From positions 62,001 through 126,000 of the forward strand of contig JANYCZ010000029.1 of assembly GCA_025360015.1 (NCBI GenBank): a stretch of 64,000 bases of DNA, in the 5' to 3' direction. The notes under the pieces were generated by a model. It had not been told where the DNA came from. It worked only from the letters and a program-made list of their open reading frames with translations, and did no database searches. Source of the stretch: Verrucomicrobiota bacterium. GTDB lineage: Bacteria > Verrucomicrobiota > Verrucomicrobiia > Verrucomicrobiales > Verrucomicrobiaceae. Of this stretch, positions 29,290 to 39,700 are shown piece after piece. Position 1 is the first letter of the stretch; each line of letters begins with the position of its first letter. A program made the position numbers and the translations under genes.

Positions 29290-31689
29290 ATGATACGCCT
29301 TCCGACCTTTGCGCTGACTGCCTCCGCACTTTTGATTTCCCATGCACTCATGGGAACTGAATCGCGTGATCTGGCCGGCCTCGTGCGTCCCTTTTTTCAG
29401 CAGCACTGCACCAAGTGCCATGACGCCAAAAAGCAGAAGGGAGATCTGCGGGTGGACAATCTCATCGTGGATCTCCAGTCGCCGAAAATCATGGGACACT
29501 GGGAGGAAATCATGAGCCGCATCAACTCCGGCGACATGCCGCCGGACGATGAAGCGAGGCCGAAGCCGGAGGAGATCTCGCGTGTGGCAGACTGGATCGT
29601 GCTGCAACTGCGTGAAGCCGAAACGGCGCGCCAGTCCTCGGCGGGAGAACGCGTGGCGTTTCGCAAGCTGACGCGGGATGAGTATGGCAACACGATCCGC
29701 GATCTGCTGGGCGTGAACTTTGATGTCAAAGCGCCGACCGGACTGCCGGAAGATCCCGATTGGAAGGGCTTCGAGCGCATTGGCTCCGTGCTGACGCTTT
29801 CGCCCGCGCACATCGAAAAATATTTGTCCGCTGCGGATGCGATTCTGGATGAAGCGCTCTCACTGCGTCCCGAGCCGAAGCGTGAGGTGATCCGCTGGGA
29901 GGCCTTTGACATGCGCTGGAAGGGGTTCAAAGAGGAATACCAGGCGCGTGGTATCGCCGACAAGGTGCGGATCGAGATCGTGCCGCGCAACTACACGACG
30001 GATTCTTGGAATATCGAGATCAAGACCACGGGTGACTACCTGCTCCGCCTGAAGCTCAGCGGTCTGCGCCCAGCGGGTGGTCGTGCGCCGCGACTGAAGG
30101 TGTACCTGTCGAGCATCAACACCACGTTGATCGAGCAGGACATCGACGCGCCGGAAGACAAGCCCATCACGGTCGAGGCGCGAGTGCACTTGGTGGCGGG
30201 CAAGTATCCGGTGCGCATCATTAACTCCGTGCCGGGGCCGAATCCCGAAGGCCGACGCTCACGCCACAGCGGCACGCCAAACGCCTTTACCAATACCCGC
30301 AGCCGGGTGCCGTGGCAACTCAAGCTGACGGACGATGATTTCAAACCGATCCAGCCGACGCTGATCGTGGACACCGTGGAGTGGGATGGACCGATTGTGG
30401 ATTCCTGGCCGACGAAGGCGCATCAGAAGATCTATGGCAGCAGCAAGGATGCGCGGGAAATTTTGACGAAGTTTGCCGCGCGTGCCTGGCGAAGGCCGGT
30501 GCAGGCGAAGGAGATCGAGCGGCTGATGCAGCCGGTGAACAAATCGCTGGAGCTGGATGACTCGTTTGAGGTTGCGGTGAAGAACGGTCTCATCGGAGTG
30601 ATGTGCGCGAAGAGCTTTCTTTACCTCGAAGAAGGAGATGCGGCGAAGACCGCTCCCACGCTCACGGATTTCGAACTCGCCTCCCGTCTGTCCTATTTTC
30701 TGTGGAGTTCGATGCCGGATGAGCGCCTGCTTGAGCTGGCGAAGAAAGGCAGTCTGCATGAAACGAAGACGTTGCGTGCCGAAGTGCAGCGCATGCTCGC
30801 TGATCCGAAGGGGCAGGAGTTTGCGGACAGCTTCCCTCGCCAGTGGCTGCAACTGCGCAAGGTGGGCATGTTCCCGCCGGACAAGGAGCTGTATCCCGAC
30901 TACGACGAGAATCTGGAGCAGAGCATGGTGGCGGAGACGCTGGGCTTCTTCAATGAAGTGCTGAAACGCAACGGCAGTCTGCGCGAGTTTCTCGACTCCG
31001 ACTGGACGATGATCAATGAGCGTCTGGCCATGCACTACGGCATCGAAGGCATTCGTGGCGATCACTTGCAGCGCATCGTGCTCAAGCCGGAGGATCATCG
31101 TGGCGGACTGCTCACGCAGGGAGCGGTGCTCAGCCTCACTTCCGACGGCACCCGGCACCGCCCGGTGCATCGGGGTGTGTGGATGCTGGAGTCGATCATT
31201 GGCAGGCCGCCGCCACCACCACCTGCCAACGTGCCTGCGCTGACCACGCCGGATGCGAAGGCGAAAAAAACGACCGTGCGTGAGAAACTGGAGCTGCACC
31301 GCTCTGACCCCAACTGCACCGCTTGTCATAACAAGATTGATCCGCTCGGCATGGCCTTTGACAACTACGATGCCATTGGGCGCTGGCGCACGGTGGAGAC
31401 GATCAAGGATGGCACGGGAGCTGATCCCACGCTCGACCCCAGCGGCGTGCTGCCTGATGGGCGTGCGTTTGCTGACTCCGTGGCATTGAAGAAGATCCTG
31501 CTCGATGATCAGGACAAGTTTGCCGCTGCCGTCACGGACAAGCTTGCCACTTATGCCCTGCGCCGTGGCATGACTTTCTCAGATCGTGAGGAACTGAAGC
31601 ACATCACGGAGGAATCCAAAGAGGGTGGCTACAAGCTGGCTTCTCTCATTGAATCACTCGTCACCAGTCCGCTGTTTTTGAAACGTTAA
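29290..31689 (+). CDS. Exported cytochrome-type DUF1592/DUF1588/DUF1585 protein
   Basis: A 799-residue secreted protein typical of Verrucomicrobiota and Planctomycetota. After a signal peptide (MIRLPTFALTASALLISHA) comes a heme c site CTKCH in FFQQHCTKCHDAKKQKGDL. Then follow the DUF1587, DUF1595 and DUF1592 regions (LTRDEYGNTIRDLLGV, FELASRLSYFLWSSMPDE), DUF1588 (GGLLTQGAVLSLTSDGTRHRP) and DUF1585. A second CTACH lies in CTACHNKIDPLGMAFDNYD. Function is not established; a redox or carbohydrate-related role is assumed. A TTG 15 nt upstream is an alternative start. It is paired with the DUF1552 gene 11 nt downstream. Confidence 0.9.
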   Translation: MIRLPTFALTASALLISHALMGTESRDLAGLVRPFFQQHCTKCHDAKKQKGDLRVDNLIVDLQSPKIMGHWEEIMSRINSGDMPPDDEARPKPEEISRVADWIVLQLREAETARQSSAGERVAFRKLTRDEYGNTIRDLLGVNFDVKAPTGLPEDPDWKGFERIGSVLTLSPAHIEKYLSAADAILDEALSLRPEPKREVIRWEAFDMRWKGFKEEYQARGIADKVRIEIVPRNYTTDSWNIEIKTTGDYLLRLKLSGLRPAGGRAPRLKVYLSSINTTLIEQDIDAPEDKPITVEARVHLVAGKYPVRIINSVPGPNPEGRRSRHSGTPNAFTNTRSRVPWQLKLTDDDFKPIQPTLIVDTVEWDGPIVDSWPTKAHQKIYGSSKDAREILTKFAARAWRRPVQAKEIERLMQPVNKSLELDDSFEVAVKNGLIGVMCAKSFLYLEEGDAAKTAPTLTDFELASRLSYFLWSSMPDERLLELAKKGSLHETKTLRAEVQRMLADPKGQEFADSFPRQWLQLRKVGMFPPDKELYPDYDENLEQSMVAETLGFFNEVLKRNGSLREFLDSDWTMINERLAMHYGIEGIRGDHLQRIVLKPEDHRGGLLTQGAVLSLTSDGTRHRPVHRGVWMLESIIGRPPPPPPANVPALTTPDAKAKKTTVREKLELHRSDPNCTACHNKIDPLGMAFDNYDAIGRWRTVETIKDGTGADPTLDPSGVLPDGRAFADSVALKKILLDDQDKFAAAVTDKLATYALRRGMTFSDREELKHITEESKEGGYKLASLIESLVTSPLFLKR

Positions 31690-31700
31690 CCTGCATCACC

Positions 31701-33098
31701 ATGAGCAACATCCAATCCCAACGCTGGCTTCTCAACCGCCGCCACTTTCTGCGCGGTCTCGGCACCACCATGGCGCTGCCGCTGCTGGATGTGATGGTGC
31801 CTTTGCGTGCCAGCGCCGCTGCCACGGCAAAGCCGCGTCGCAGTGTGTTTGTGTACATTCCGAATGGGGTAAACGGCATGACGTGGCAGTGCACGAAGGC
31901 CGGGCGTGGCTATGAGCTGTCGCCTTCGCTCAAGCCGCTGGCGAAGCATCAGGAGGACTTCACCGTATTCAGCGGGCTGCATCATCCGAATGGTCTGGGT
32001 CAGGCGCATGTGTGTGCGGACACCTGGCTCACGGGTGCCAAGATCGACGCGCAGGGTGGACGCAAATACGAAAACACTCTCTCCTGTGACCAGATGATGG
32101 CCGAGGTGGTGGGGCAGCAGACGCGGTTTAATTCGCTGGAGCTGTCCATTTCATCCGGAACAGGACAGCCGTTCAACTCAAGCACGCTGGCCTTCTCACG
32201 CGATGGCGTGCCGCTGCCGGCGGACGACAATCCGAAGATCATTTTTAACCGCCTGTTTGGTGAGGAGGTGGGGGGCATCGGCGCGCAGCGCGCGCGGCTC
32301 ACGAAACGCCGCAGCGTGCTGGATGCGGTGCTGGATGACGCGAAGTCTCTGCGCCTTGCGCTCGGCACGGATGATCGTACCAAGCTGGACGAGTACATGC
32401 ACGCCGTGCGTGATGTGGAGCAGCGCACGGAGCGTCTCGACTCCTGGCTGGACATTCCGAAGCCCGTGGTCGAAAAGAATCTGGCGGCACCCTTCCAGCG
32501 TGATGTTCCCAAGGCGCAGGCAGGTGAGTACTGGCGTACGATGTTTGACCTCATCGTGCTCGCGCTGCGCACGGACATGACGCGCGTGGTCACTTACATG
32601 AACGGCAGCGAAGGGAATGGACTCGCCATTCCGGAGATCCAGATTACGCAGGCGCGGCATAATCTCTCCCATCATAATGGCGATCCGGTGGTGCTTGACC
32701 GTCTGGCGAAGAGCGATGCCTTCATCATGCAGCAGTTTGCGCATTTCCTGGATGAACTGCGTGCGGTCAAAGACGGCGACGAACCGCTGCTCGACCGCAC
32801 GATGGTGCTCTTCGGCAGCGGCATGAGCTATGGCCACAGCCATTGCAATAGCAACCTGCCCATGCTCCTCGCAGGCGGCAAGGGGCTCGGTCTGAAACAT
32901 GGTCAGCACCTCGACTACAACAGGCCGCATCTCAAAGAAGGCTACACCCTGAGCTACGACGAATGGCGCAGCCTCTGCGGCAAGCCCAAAGACGGTAAAG
33001 CCCGCGTCAGCAACGTGCTCGTGACCATGCTGCAAAAGATGGAGGTTAACGCCGAGACCTTCGTGGACAGCCTGGGGCCGGTCAGTGAGATCGTGTGA
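31701..33098 (+). CDS. Tat-exported DUF1552 protein
   Basis: A 465-residue protein with a twin-arginine leader (NRRHFLRGLGTTMALPLLD) and the DUF1552 pattern: VFVYIPNGVNGMTW, FSGLHHPNGLGQAHVCADTWLTG, and the C-terminal GSGMSYGHSHCNSNLPMLLAG. It is nearly always found next to a DUF1592-type cytochrome protein, as here. Tat export suggests that it folds, perhaps with a cofactor or metal, before secretion. No enzymatic activity is known to me. Confidence 0.9.
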   Translation: MSNIQSQRWLLNRRHFLRGLGTTMALPLLDVMVPLRASAAATAKPRRSVFVYIPNGVNGMTWQCTKAGRGYELSPSLKPLAKHQEDFTVFSGLHHPNGLGQAHVCADTWLTGAKIDAQGGRKYENTLSCDQMMAEVVGQQTRFNSLELSISSGTGQPFNSSTLAFSRDGVPLPADDNPKIIFNRLFGEEVGGIGAQRARLTKRRSVLDAVLDDAKSLRLALGTDDRTKLDEYMHAVRDVEQRTERLDSWLDIPKPVVEKNLAAPFQRDVPKAQAGEYWRTMFDLIVLALRTDMTRVVTYMNGSEGNGLAIPEIQITQARHNLSHHNGDPVVLDRLAKSDAFIMQQFAHFLDELRAVKDGDEPLLDRTMVLFGSGMSYGHSHCNSNLPMLLAGGKGLGLKHGQHLDYNRPHLKEGYTLSYDEWRSLCGKPKDGKARVSNVLVTMLQKMEVNAETFVDSLGPVSEIV

Positions 33099-33146
33099 TC
33101 AAAAAAGCCTCTGCCTCAGCCTCCAATATTTATCCAATCCTACTTC

Positions 33147-34148
33147 ATGAAACAAACCCTCTCATTCATCACTCTGCTGTCTTTTGCCGCAGCCATTCCC
33201 GCCCTTGCCCTGGACCCCCATGTCGAAGCTGTCACCAAGATTGTCGAGGGCGCGAAGGGCAAAGTCGAAAAGACCGAGGACGGCCAGAGCCTGAAGCTCG
33301 TGGATCTCGCCGTGCCGAATACCGGACCGCACGATCACCGGAAGGAAGATCCGTATGATGCAGCCTTCTTTGAGCATCTCGGCCACATCACCACGCTGGA
33401 GTCGCTGAATGTCATTTCCACGAAGTTCAATGACGAGTGGATGCCGAACATTGCGAAGCTCACGAACCTCAAGGTCTTGCGCTTTACCAACAACGGCCCG
33501 CTGACGGATGCGGGCATGGCGCAGCTTGCGGGATTGAAGAATCTTGAATCTTTCTCCTTCGTCGGCACCAAGATCACCGGACGTGCTTACGCGAAATTTG
33601 AGGGCTTTACCAAGCTGATCAAGGTCAGCCATCGTGGCAGCAGCATCGACGACGAGGGTTTGAAAGAACTGTGCGACCATCTGCCGAATCTCGAAGGCAT
33701 CAGCCTCGCGCATGCGAAGTTCACGGATGCGGGAGCTCCCAATCTGGCCAAACTGACGAAGCTCAAGAGTCTCGAACTCGGCGCACATGCGACGCCTGCA
33801 GCTCTGAAGAATATTACTGCGCTCCCGCTCGAATCTCTGCAGCTTGGCGAGGGTTTCGACAAATCCGAGTCGCTGCCAATCGTCAAGGAGATCAAGACGC
33901 TGAAGCGCCTCACGCTGACGAACTGCAAGACCACCACCGATGATGATTTTAAGGTGCTCGTCACAATGACACAGCTCGAATCACTCGAACTCGGCAGTCC
34001 GGCCATGCCCGAAGAACGCCTTTTGCTGCTGCAAGGTTTCGCCTTCCTCAAGGAGCTGAAAATCATCGACCGTCAGAAGGGCTATCCGCCGGAAACGGAA
34101 GCCAAGATCAAGGCACTGCTGCCGAAGGTGGATGTGAAATTCAAGTGA
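33147..34148 (+). CDS. Exported leucine-rich repeat protein
   Basis: A 333-residue secreted protein: signal peptide MKQTLSFITLLSFAAAIPALA followed by about eight imperfect LRR units with patterns such as LTNLKVLRFTNNGPLTDAGM, LAGLKNLESFSF and LTKLKSLELGA. LRR domains of this type are common in exported proteins of Verrucomicrobiota and Planctomycetota and probably bind other proteins or glycans. It follows the DUF1592/DUF1552 pair in the same direction, 48 nt away. The next gene's frame begins at its stop, so all four may be cotranscribed. Confidence 0.82.
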   Translation: MKQTLSFITLLSFAAAIPALALDPHVEAVTKIVEGAKGKVEKTEDGQSLKLVDLAVPNTGPHDHRKEDPYDAAFFEHLGHITTLESLNVISTKFNDEWMPNIAKLTNLKVLRFTNNGPLTDAGMAQLAGLKNLESFSFVGTKITGRAYAKFEGFTKLIKVSHRGSSIDDEGLKELCDHLPNLEGISLAHAKFTDAGAPNLAKLTKLKSLELGAHATPAALKNITALPLESLQLGEGFDKSESLPIVKEIKTLKRLTLTNCKTTTDDDFKVLVTMTQLESLELGSPAMPEERLLLLQGFAFLKELKIIDRQKGYPPETEAKIKALLPKVDVKFK

Positions 34149-34168
34149 TCCGACCGAACCGAAATCTC

Positions 34169-35629
34169 ATGCGTCTTCTCTGCGTCCTCCTCTTTGCCTC
34201 CGCCTTGTCCCTGCCTGCCGCCGATGCAGGCAGCAAGGTGATGGAGTTCCCATCGCTCAAGGATGCCAAACGCATCCATGGCGAGTTGGTCAGCGTGGAC
34301 TTCATTCTTCGCAAAGGGGAGTTCCGCGCGGACGACGGCAAGCTGATGCCGTTCTCTATGCCGCCCTATGCGATCATGAAGTACAAGGGCGTGGAGGCGG
34401 ATCTGCGTGAGGTGCCGCTGGGGACGAAGATGACCTTCCTCATGCTGCCAGATACGGAGGGTCGGCTCACACGTCTCATTACCACTGACGATGGTCAGCC
34501 TGCCGAAGCAGCGCAGTTGAAGAAATTTCGCGAGTTCACCGAAAAGCGTGGAATAGCCGCATGGATCGACAAAACCGATGGCAGCACCGTGACGCTGACC
34601 CTTTTCAGTGGAGATGCCGCTGCGTTTCAGGCTGCCTACAAGGAACTTCTGGCAGTGGGCAAGGAAGCCAGGACCTGCGTGGCGAACGATGAACTGCGCA
34701 CGTGGAATCCGGGTGTGGATGGCGAGCGTGGCACCATTACAGAGGTCAACAAAGTGCCCACGGAGTACTTTGGCAGCAGTGGCGTGCAGGTGACGGTGAA
34801 AGTGGGCAATATGCTCGAAGGCTTTCGCCGTGGCCGCATCGTGCGGGTCTTTCTTGCCGGGTGGAAAGCGCAGGATCAGTTCTATGGCGAGAGTCTGATG
34901 GGCTACGGCTTCGGGCGCATGCTGGATCAGGAGTTGGTGGAAAACGTCGCCAAGGGATACCCCGAGCAGTTTCCTTTTCGCACGGATTACTGCAATGCGC
35001 ATTTGCCTTGGTATCAGCTCAAGGATGACGTGAAGCCGCCGCCCTTTTCCGAGCACACGGTTGTTGGAGAACTCGTGCAGGTGGACGCAAAGACTGGCAG
35101 CGGGCAATTGCTCAGCGAACTGACTGGCGAGCCCGTGAACTTCAATCTGCTCAAGCAGCACACGCTTAAGTATCTCGGCGCAGACCCGCCGTTTGCCCAA
35201 CTGACTACCGGCCAGCGCTACCGCTTTGAGCTGTATCAGGATGCGAAAGGTGCCTTCACTCGCGTCAGCCGCATCAGCGATGACTTCAGCCACGCAAGCG
35301 CCAATGCCATCACCGCTCGCGTCACAGCCATTCATGGGCATCAAATTCACGTCGCCTGGCAGCTTCCGCTGGTGAAGGACTACAATGGCGACATGCAACG
35401 CGCCCCGGACATTGCGAACTGCATTCTCCAAGTGAACGATGCCACGCGTGTGTGGAAGGCAGACCACCAGGTGAAGCTGGCTGATCTTCAAGTGGGTGAT
35501 GTGCTGCTGTTCAATCGTACTGGCGAGCTGCCCGGCAAGCCTTCACACTGCACCGATATTTGGATCGGCGAGGACACGCACAAGCTGGTGACTGAGAAAC
35601 TGCGCAAACCTGCCGTGGCGAAGAAGTAA
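34169..35629 (+). CDS. Exported protein of unknown function
   Basis: A 486-residue protein with a signal peptide (MRLLCVLLFASALSLPAADA) and no domain I recognise. The body is rich in beta-type segments and seems to hold repeats of a small-barrel-like unit, with GELVSVDFILRKG, GTITEVNKVPTEYFG, GELVQVDAKTG and TARVTAIHGHQIHV at roughly regular spacing, perhaps four copies. A GTG at 34145 is an alternative start, but the ATG at 34169 begins the signal peptide. Last gene of the DUF1592 cluster. Confidence 0.7.
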   Translation: MRLLCVLLFASALSLPAADAGSKVMEFPSLKDAKRIHGELVSVDFILRKGEFRADDGKLMPFSMPPYAIMKYKGVEADLREVPLGTKMTFLMLPDTEGRLTRLITTDDGQPAEAAQLKKFREFTEKRGIAAWIDKTDGSTVTLTLFSGDAAAFQAAYKELLAVGKEARTCVANDELRTWNPGVDGERGTITEVNKVPTEYFGSSGVQVTVKVGNMLEGFRRGRIVRVFLAGWKAQDQFYGESLMGYGFGRMLDQELVENVAKGYPEQFPFRTDYCNAHLPWYQLKDDVKPPPFSEHTVVGELVQVDAKTGSGQLLSELTGEPVNFNLLKQHTLKYLGADPPFAQLTTGQRYRFELYQDAKGAFTRVSRISDDFSHASANAITARVTAIHGHQIHVAWQLPLVKDYNGDMQRAPDIANCILQVNDATRVWKADHQVKLADLQVGDVLLFNRTGELPGKPSHCTDIWIGEDTHKLVTEKLRKPAVAKK

Positions 35630-35721
35630 GCTGAGGATCATACCATACGCCATAACGGCCCGCAAAACTCGTTGTTGTTTAGCTGGCTTTGTCGAGCTCG
35701 AAAGTCGTGGGCTCCGCAGAC

Positions 35722-35808
35722 GGCTGGCTGAGGACAGCCAGCCCTACCTTGCGCTTGGAGAGCGAACGGGCATGTCGTGAAGGTAGGGCGGTTGGTCCTC
35801 CAACCGCC
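35722..35808. repeat. Pair of REP-like hairpins in inverted orientation
   Basis: GGCTGGCTG-AGGA-CAGCCAGCC (35722-35743) and GGCGGTTGG-TCCT-CCAACCGCC (35787-35808) are two perfect 9-bp hairpins with 4-nt loops. Between them GCCCTACCTT and AAGGTAGGGC are inverted copies, so the whole unit is a composite palindrome. It lies between two convergent genes. The form is that of repetitive extragenic palindromes mobilised by RAYT-type transposases. Nothing else is seen in 35630-35848. Confidence 0.55.
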
Positions 35809-35848
35809 GTCGAATGTCGCCCTGTTCTCTTTTGGTCAGCCGCTGCAG

Positions 35849-36652
35849 TTATTTCGCCGCCTCATCCTTGTTCGCGTTCTCATCGCGGCGGTGCAGGGGA
35901 CGCACCCAGATATTGCGGTAGCGGGTTGGGTTGTGATGGTCTTGCAGGGCGAAACCGAATTCCTGCACCTTCGTTTCAAGCGGAACGGCATGTTGAACGA
36001 TGATGCCGTTGAGCAGAACGGTGATGCGCGCGGGCTGGAGCACGGTGCCCTTTTCATCAAGCTGCGCACATTCGCAAATGATGTCGTAGCTCTGCCATTC
36101 GCCGGGTTTGCGGCTGGCGTTCACGAGCGGCGGATAATTGCTGTAGATTGCTCCGGCCTGACCGTCGGGATAGGTGTCGTTTTCGTATGAGTCGAGCACC
36201 TGCACTTCGCCCCAGCCGTGGATGAGCACGCCGCTGTTGCCACGGCCCTGGCTCGTACCAACGACCTCGGCAGGCGTGGCCCATTCGAGGTGAATCTGGC
36301 AGGAGCCAAACTTGTCACGCGTGTCGATGTCGCCGCCTTTGGGCGTGATCTCGGCGTAACTGTTTTCGATCTTCCAGTTCGGCACATCGCTTTGGTCTTT
36401 GTCATCCTTGCGCGGCTTGCGGATGAACTTGGAGAGGTCCTTGCCATCGAAGAGCACGAGGGCATCACTTGGCGCAGTCGTTGCCGTGGGCGGAGTGATC
36501 ACCGTGGGCCGAGGCCGCTGCATGTCGCCCTGCCGGTAGATGCCGCCGGGTGTGAAGGGCTTTTCTTTTTTGGGTTCGGGCTGTTTCGTGGGTTCGACGG
36601 CAGTGGCTAGAACGGTGAAAAGGGGAAGAATGAGGAGGCGATGCATGCTCAT
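35849..36652 (-). CDS. DUF1080 (3-keto-disaccharide hydrolase-like) exported protein
   Basis: A 267-residue protein with a signal peptide (MSMHRLLILPLFTVLATA), a Pro-rich linker, and a DUF1080 concanavalin-like domain: SDALVLFDGKDLSKF, SCQIHLEWATPAE, GRGNSGVLIHGWGEVQVLDSY, KPGEWQSYDIICEC and ITVLLNGIIVQ. Some members hydrolyse 3-keto-glycosides in two-step oxidative sugar degradation; whether this one does is unknown. The start is placed at 36652; the frame extends upstream without a better leader. Downstream in direction of the heme protein, 88 nt apart. Confidence 0.85.
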   Translation of the reverse strand: MSMHRLLILPLFTVLATAVEPTKQPEPKKEKPFTPGGIYRQGDMQRPRPTVITPPTATTAPSDALVLFDGKDLSKFIRKPRKDDKDQSDVPNWKIENSYAEITPKGGDIDTRDKFGSCQIHLEWATPAEVVGTSQGRGNSGVLIHGWGEVQVLDSYENDTYPDGQAGAIYSNYPPLVNASRKPGEWQSYDIICECAQLDEKGTVLQPARITVLLNGIIVQHAVPLETKVQEFGFALQDHHNPTRYRNIWVRPLHRRDENANKDEAAK

Positions 36653-36740
36653 GGTAACGGTGGGAGGCAGATGATTTGTGGCAAAAAGAAAGCCGACGAA
36701 ATCGTCGGCTTTCCAGAGTCCAGTTGTGGTGCGAAGAGGA

Positions 36741-39700
36741 CTACTTCTGAAACGCCTTGTCCTTCGCATTCCCGCCGCTGGTGAGGTAGGCGACGAGGTT
36801 GAGGAGTTCTTCCTGATTCAGGGAGTTGATGAGGCCGGGGGGCATCATGCTAACTTTGCGGGTGCCTTTCTTGGCGATGTCGCTTTCGTTGATGGCCATC
36901 AGATCGTTGGGGGCGAAGGGATTGGTCATGATGAAGATCTTGCCGTTCTCCTCGACGACGATGCGGCCGATGATGATGCTGCCATCCTTCTTGGTGATCT
37001 CGTGGCTGTCGTACTGGTCGGAGATGACCTTGCTGGGATCGACGATGTTTTCCATGAGATCGCGCATGGTGTAGCGATTGCCGACGCCGGTGAGGTCGGG
37101 GCCGATGCTGCCGCCGTCGCCGTTGAAGCGGTGGCAGGTGGCGCACATGATGCTGCGATACATGGCTTCGCCGTTTTTGAAGTCGCGGCCTTTGAGCCCG
37201 CCGGTGGTGAGAGCGACGACTTCATCGACCGTCCAGTTTTTGCCGGGGCCTTTGGGAGCGACGTAGTTGGGGATGGAGGTGCTGGCTTCGACCTTGTTGC
37301 TGATTGCTTCGAGCGAGGCGACTTCTTCCTTTGGCACAAAGGTGGCGAGCGCGTCTTTGCGGATGTTTTCGATGAAACCTTTGAAGCTGTTGCCGCCTTT
37401 CCAAGTGCGGGCGTGGGGGAACCATGAGAAGAAGGTCTGGCGGTGCTCGGGCGTCCAGCCTGCAGTGGCATTGCGCAGGGCGACCATGTAGCTGATCTGC
37501 TGCGCATTGGGGCGGCTGCCGGCGGCGGCACGGGCAGCGTTGGCGTAGCCGTCATTGCGGCTCAAAACTTCATCGGTGGAGATTTCCTGGAAATCATCTT
37601 TTGCCGTGGCCATCATGGCGAGGGTTTTGGAGACGACGGTCGGTGAATCAATGGCGACGAGGATCTGGCAGAGCTCGCGGTTCAGGAAGGCATTTTCAGT
37701 GGGATACACGAGGTCGAGCGCTGCGGAGATCTGGGAGCAGATGTCTGCATCGGGCTTGCCAAGGCGGATCAAAACAAGTTCGAGAGCACGCAGAGCGGCG
37801 AGTTGCTGATCGAGCGGAAGTTTGGCACCGACCAGTCTGCCCATGGCAAGAAGCATGCGGCCCTCAAGCTCGACGTTTTCAGGCGATACGTAGCCGATGG
37901 GCTCTGAGGAGGTGCCGGTGGGCTTGGCGGCGGGTGTGCCACCCGCGTGGTTTGATTTGGCTCCGGTCACGCGGGCGAGTGCGATGATGCTTTCGATCAA
38001 AGCGACCGGATCTTTCTCGCTCAGGACCTTTTCTTGCCAAAGTGCGACGGGGAGTTTTTCGATCGCGACGCGTGCGGCATAGCGAATGTGGCGGTCGCTG
38101 TTACTGAGGTTGCTCCAGGCGTCACTGAGAGCCTTGGCGGCATCGACCTTGCCGGTGTGGTAGGCTTCGAGAGAGGCGCGGAGTTTGAAAGCTTCATCGA
38201 TTGGCAGAGCTTTCGCGGGTGCGGTGGATTCATCTCCGGCATAAGTCACGCGATAGACGCCTGACTGCGTTTTGCGGCCGCCTACGGCGAAGTACATGGC
38301 GCCGTCCTGCGGATGGATGACGACGTCGGTCAGCGGGAGAGGTTTGCCGAAGACGAATTCCTCCTTGGTGGCGGCGTAGCTTGCGCCTTCAGCCTTTAGG
38401 TTGATAGCCCACATGGTGCCGTAGGTCCAGTCGTTGATGAAGATGGCGTGCTGGTATTTGGCGGGGAATTTTGCGCCGGTGCCGCTGACGACGCCGGTGG
38501 GGCTGCCAGGGCCGATGTCTAGCGTTGTTGGGAGCGAGTCGGCGTAATAGTTCGGCCATTTGCCGCTGCCACTGCGCCAGCCGTAGTCCGCGCCGCTGAC
38601 GCAGTGATTCACGCGCGTAGGGCGGTACCACGGGCTGCCGATGTCCCACTCCATGTCGGCGTCATAGGTGAAGAGTTCACCTTGGTCATTGAAGCAGATG
38701 TCGAACTCATTGCGGAAGCCGTAGCAGAAGAGCTCCAGGCCGCTGCCATCGGGGTTCATGCTGCAAATGTACCCGCCAGGGGCGAGGATGCCGCGTGCGT
38801 GACCGTTCGCATCCCAGAAGCGGGGGAGGATGTGGTCTTCGCTCCAGATCTTGGCTGCACGGCTGTCTTCGAGGCCTTCGGGCAGCTTGGTGTGATTGCC
38901 GCAGTTGAAGAAGATGCGTTTGCCATCGGGGCTGACGGTCATGCTGTGCAGGCCGTGCTCGCCACCACCGGCCATGGTGTGCAGCTTGGTGATCTTGTCG
39001 TACTGGTCATCGCTGTTGGTGTCTTGGATGCGGTAGAGGCCGTTGTTTTTGCCGTCTTCGTTGACCATGACGTAGAGGCTGTCGAAAGCGGCGAGAAGGC
39101 CGTGGGCTTTGCCGATTTGAATGGCGAGCTTTTCGGGCTTGAGGTCCTCGGTCTTGCCGATGGCAGGCACGGCCATGCGGTAGATGCTGCCGTATTGATC
39201 GCAGGCGATGAGGCGGCCTTTCGGATCGACCGTGAGAGCGACCCAGGAGCCTTCCTGGTCCTTGGGCACATTGTAGAGTTTCTCGATCTTGAAGCCTTTG
39301 GGCACCGTGATCTCGGAGGCGGCGATGCTTTCGGCCGGGCCGCTGTTGCTGCCGCCTCGTGCTTTGCCATCGAGCGCTAGGCCCCAAGGGCCCTTGCCGT
39401 AGTCGTTGATGACGATGGCGGGCTGCCAGGCCTCCGTGCCGGTCTTGGTGGCCTCCCATTTGTCCGTGGTTTCCACGACGATCACCTTGGCGTCGTTCGG
39501 CAGCTTGAGGGTGAGGCGCGCGATGAGCGCCGCGACGCCGCCTTTGTTGCGGCCATTGACGATAATTTCGTTCTGCGCACCGAGCTTGAGATCCTTGATG
39601 ACATCCACCTTCGTAGGCTCCTGCCAGTCCGGATTCGTGAGCACCTTTTTGCCGTTCAGCAGAGCGTCCGCGCCGTTGTCGCAGGTGAGTTCCAGCGTGG

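Noticed and set aside
34082..35491. 469-codon minus-strand frame opposite the unknown exported protein
   Set aside because: The plus strand has a proper signal peptide and fits the operon; the minus frame has no leader and shadow-type composition.
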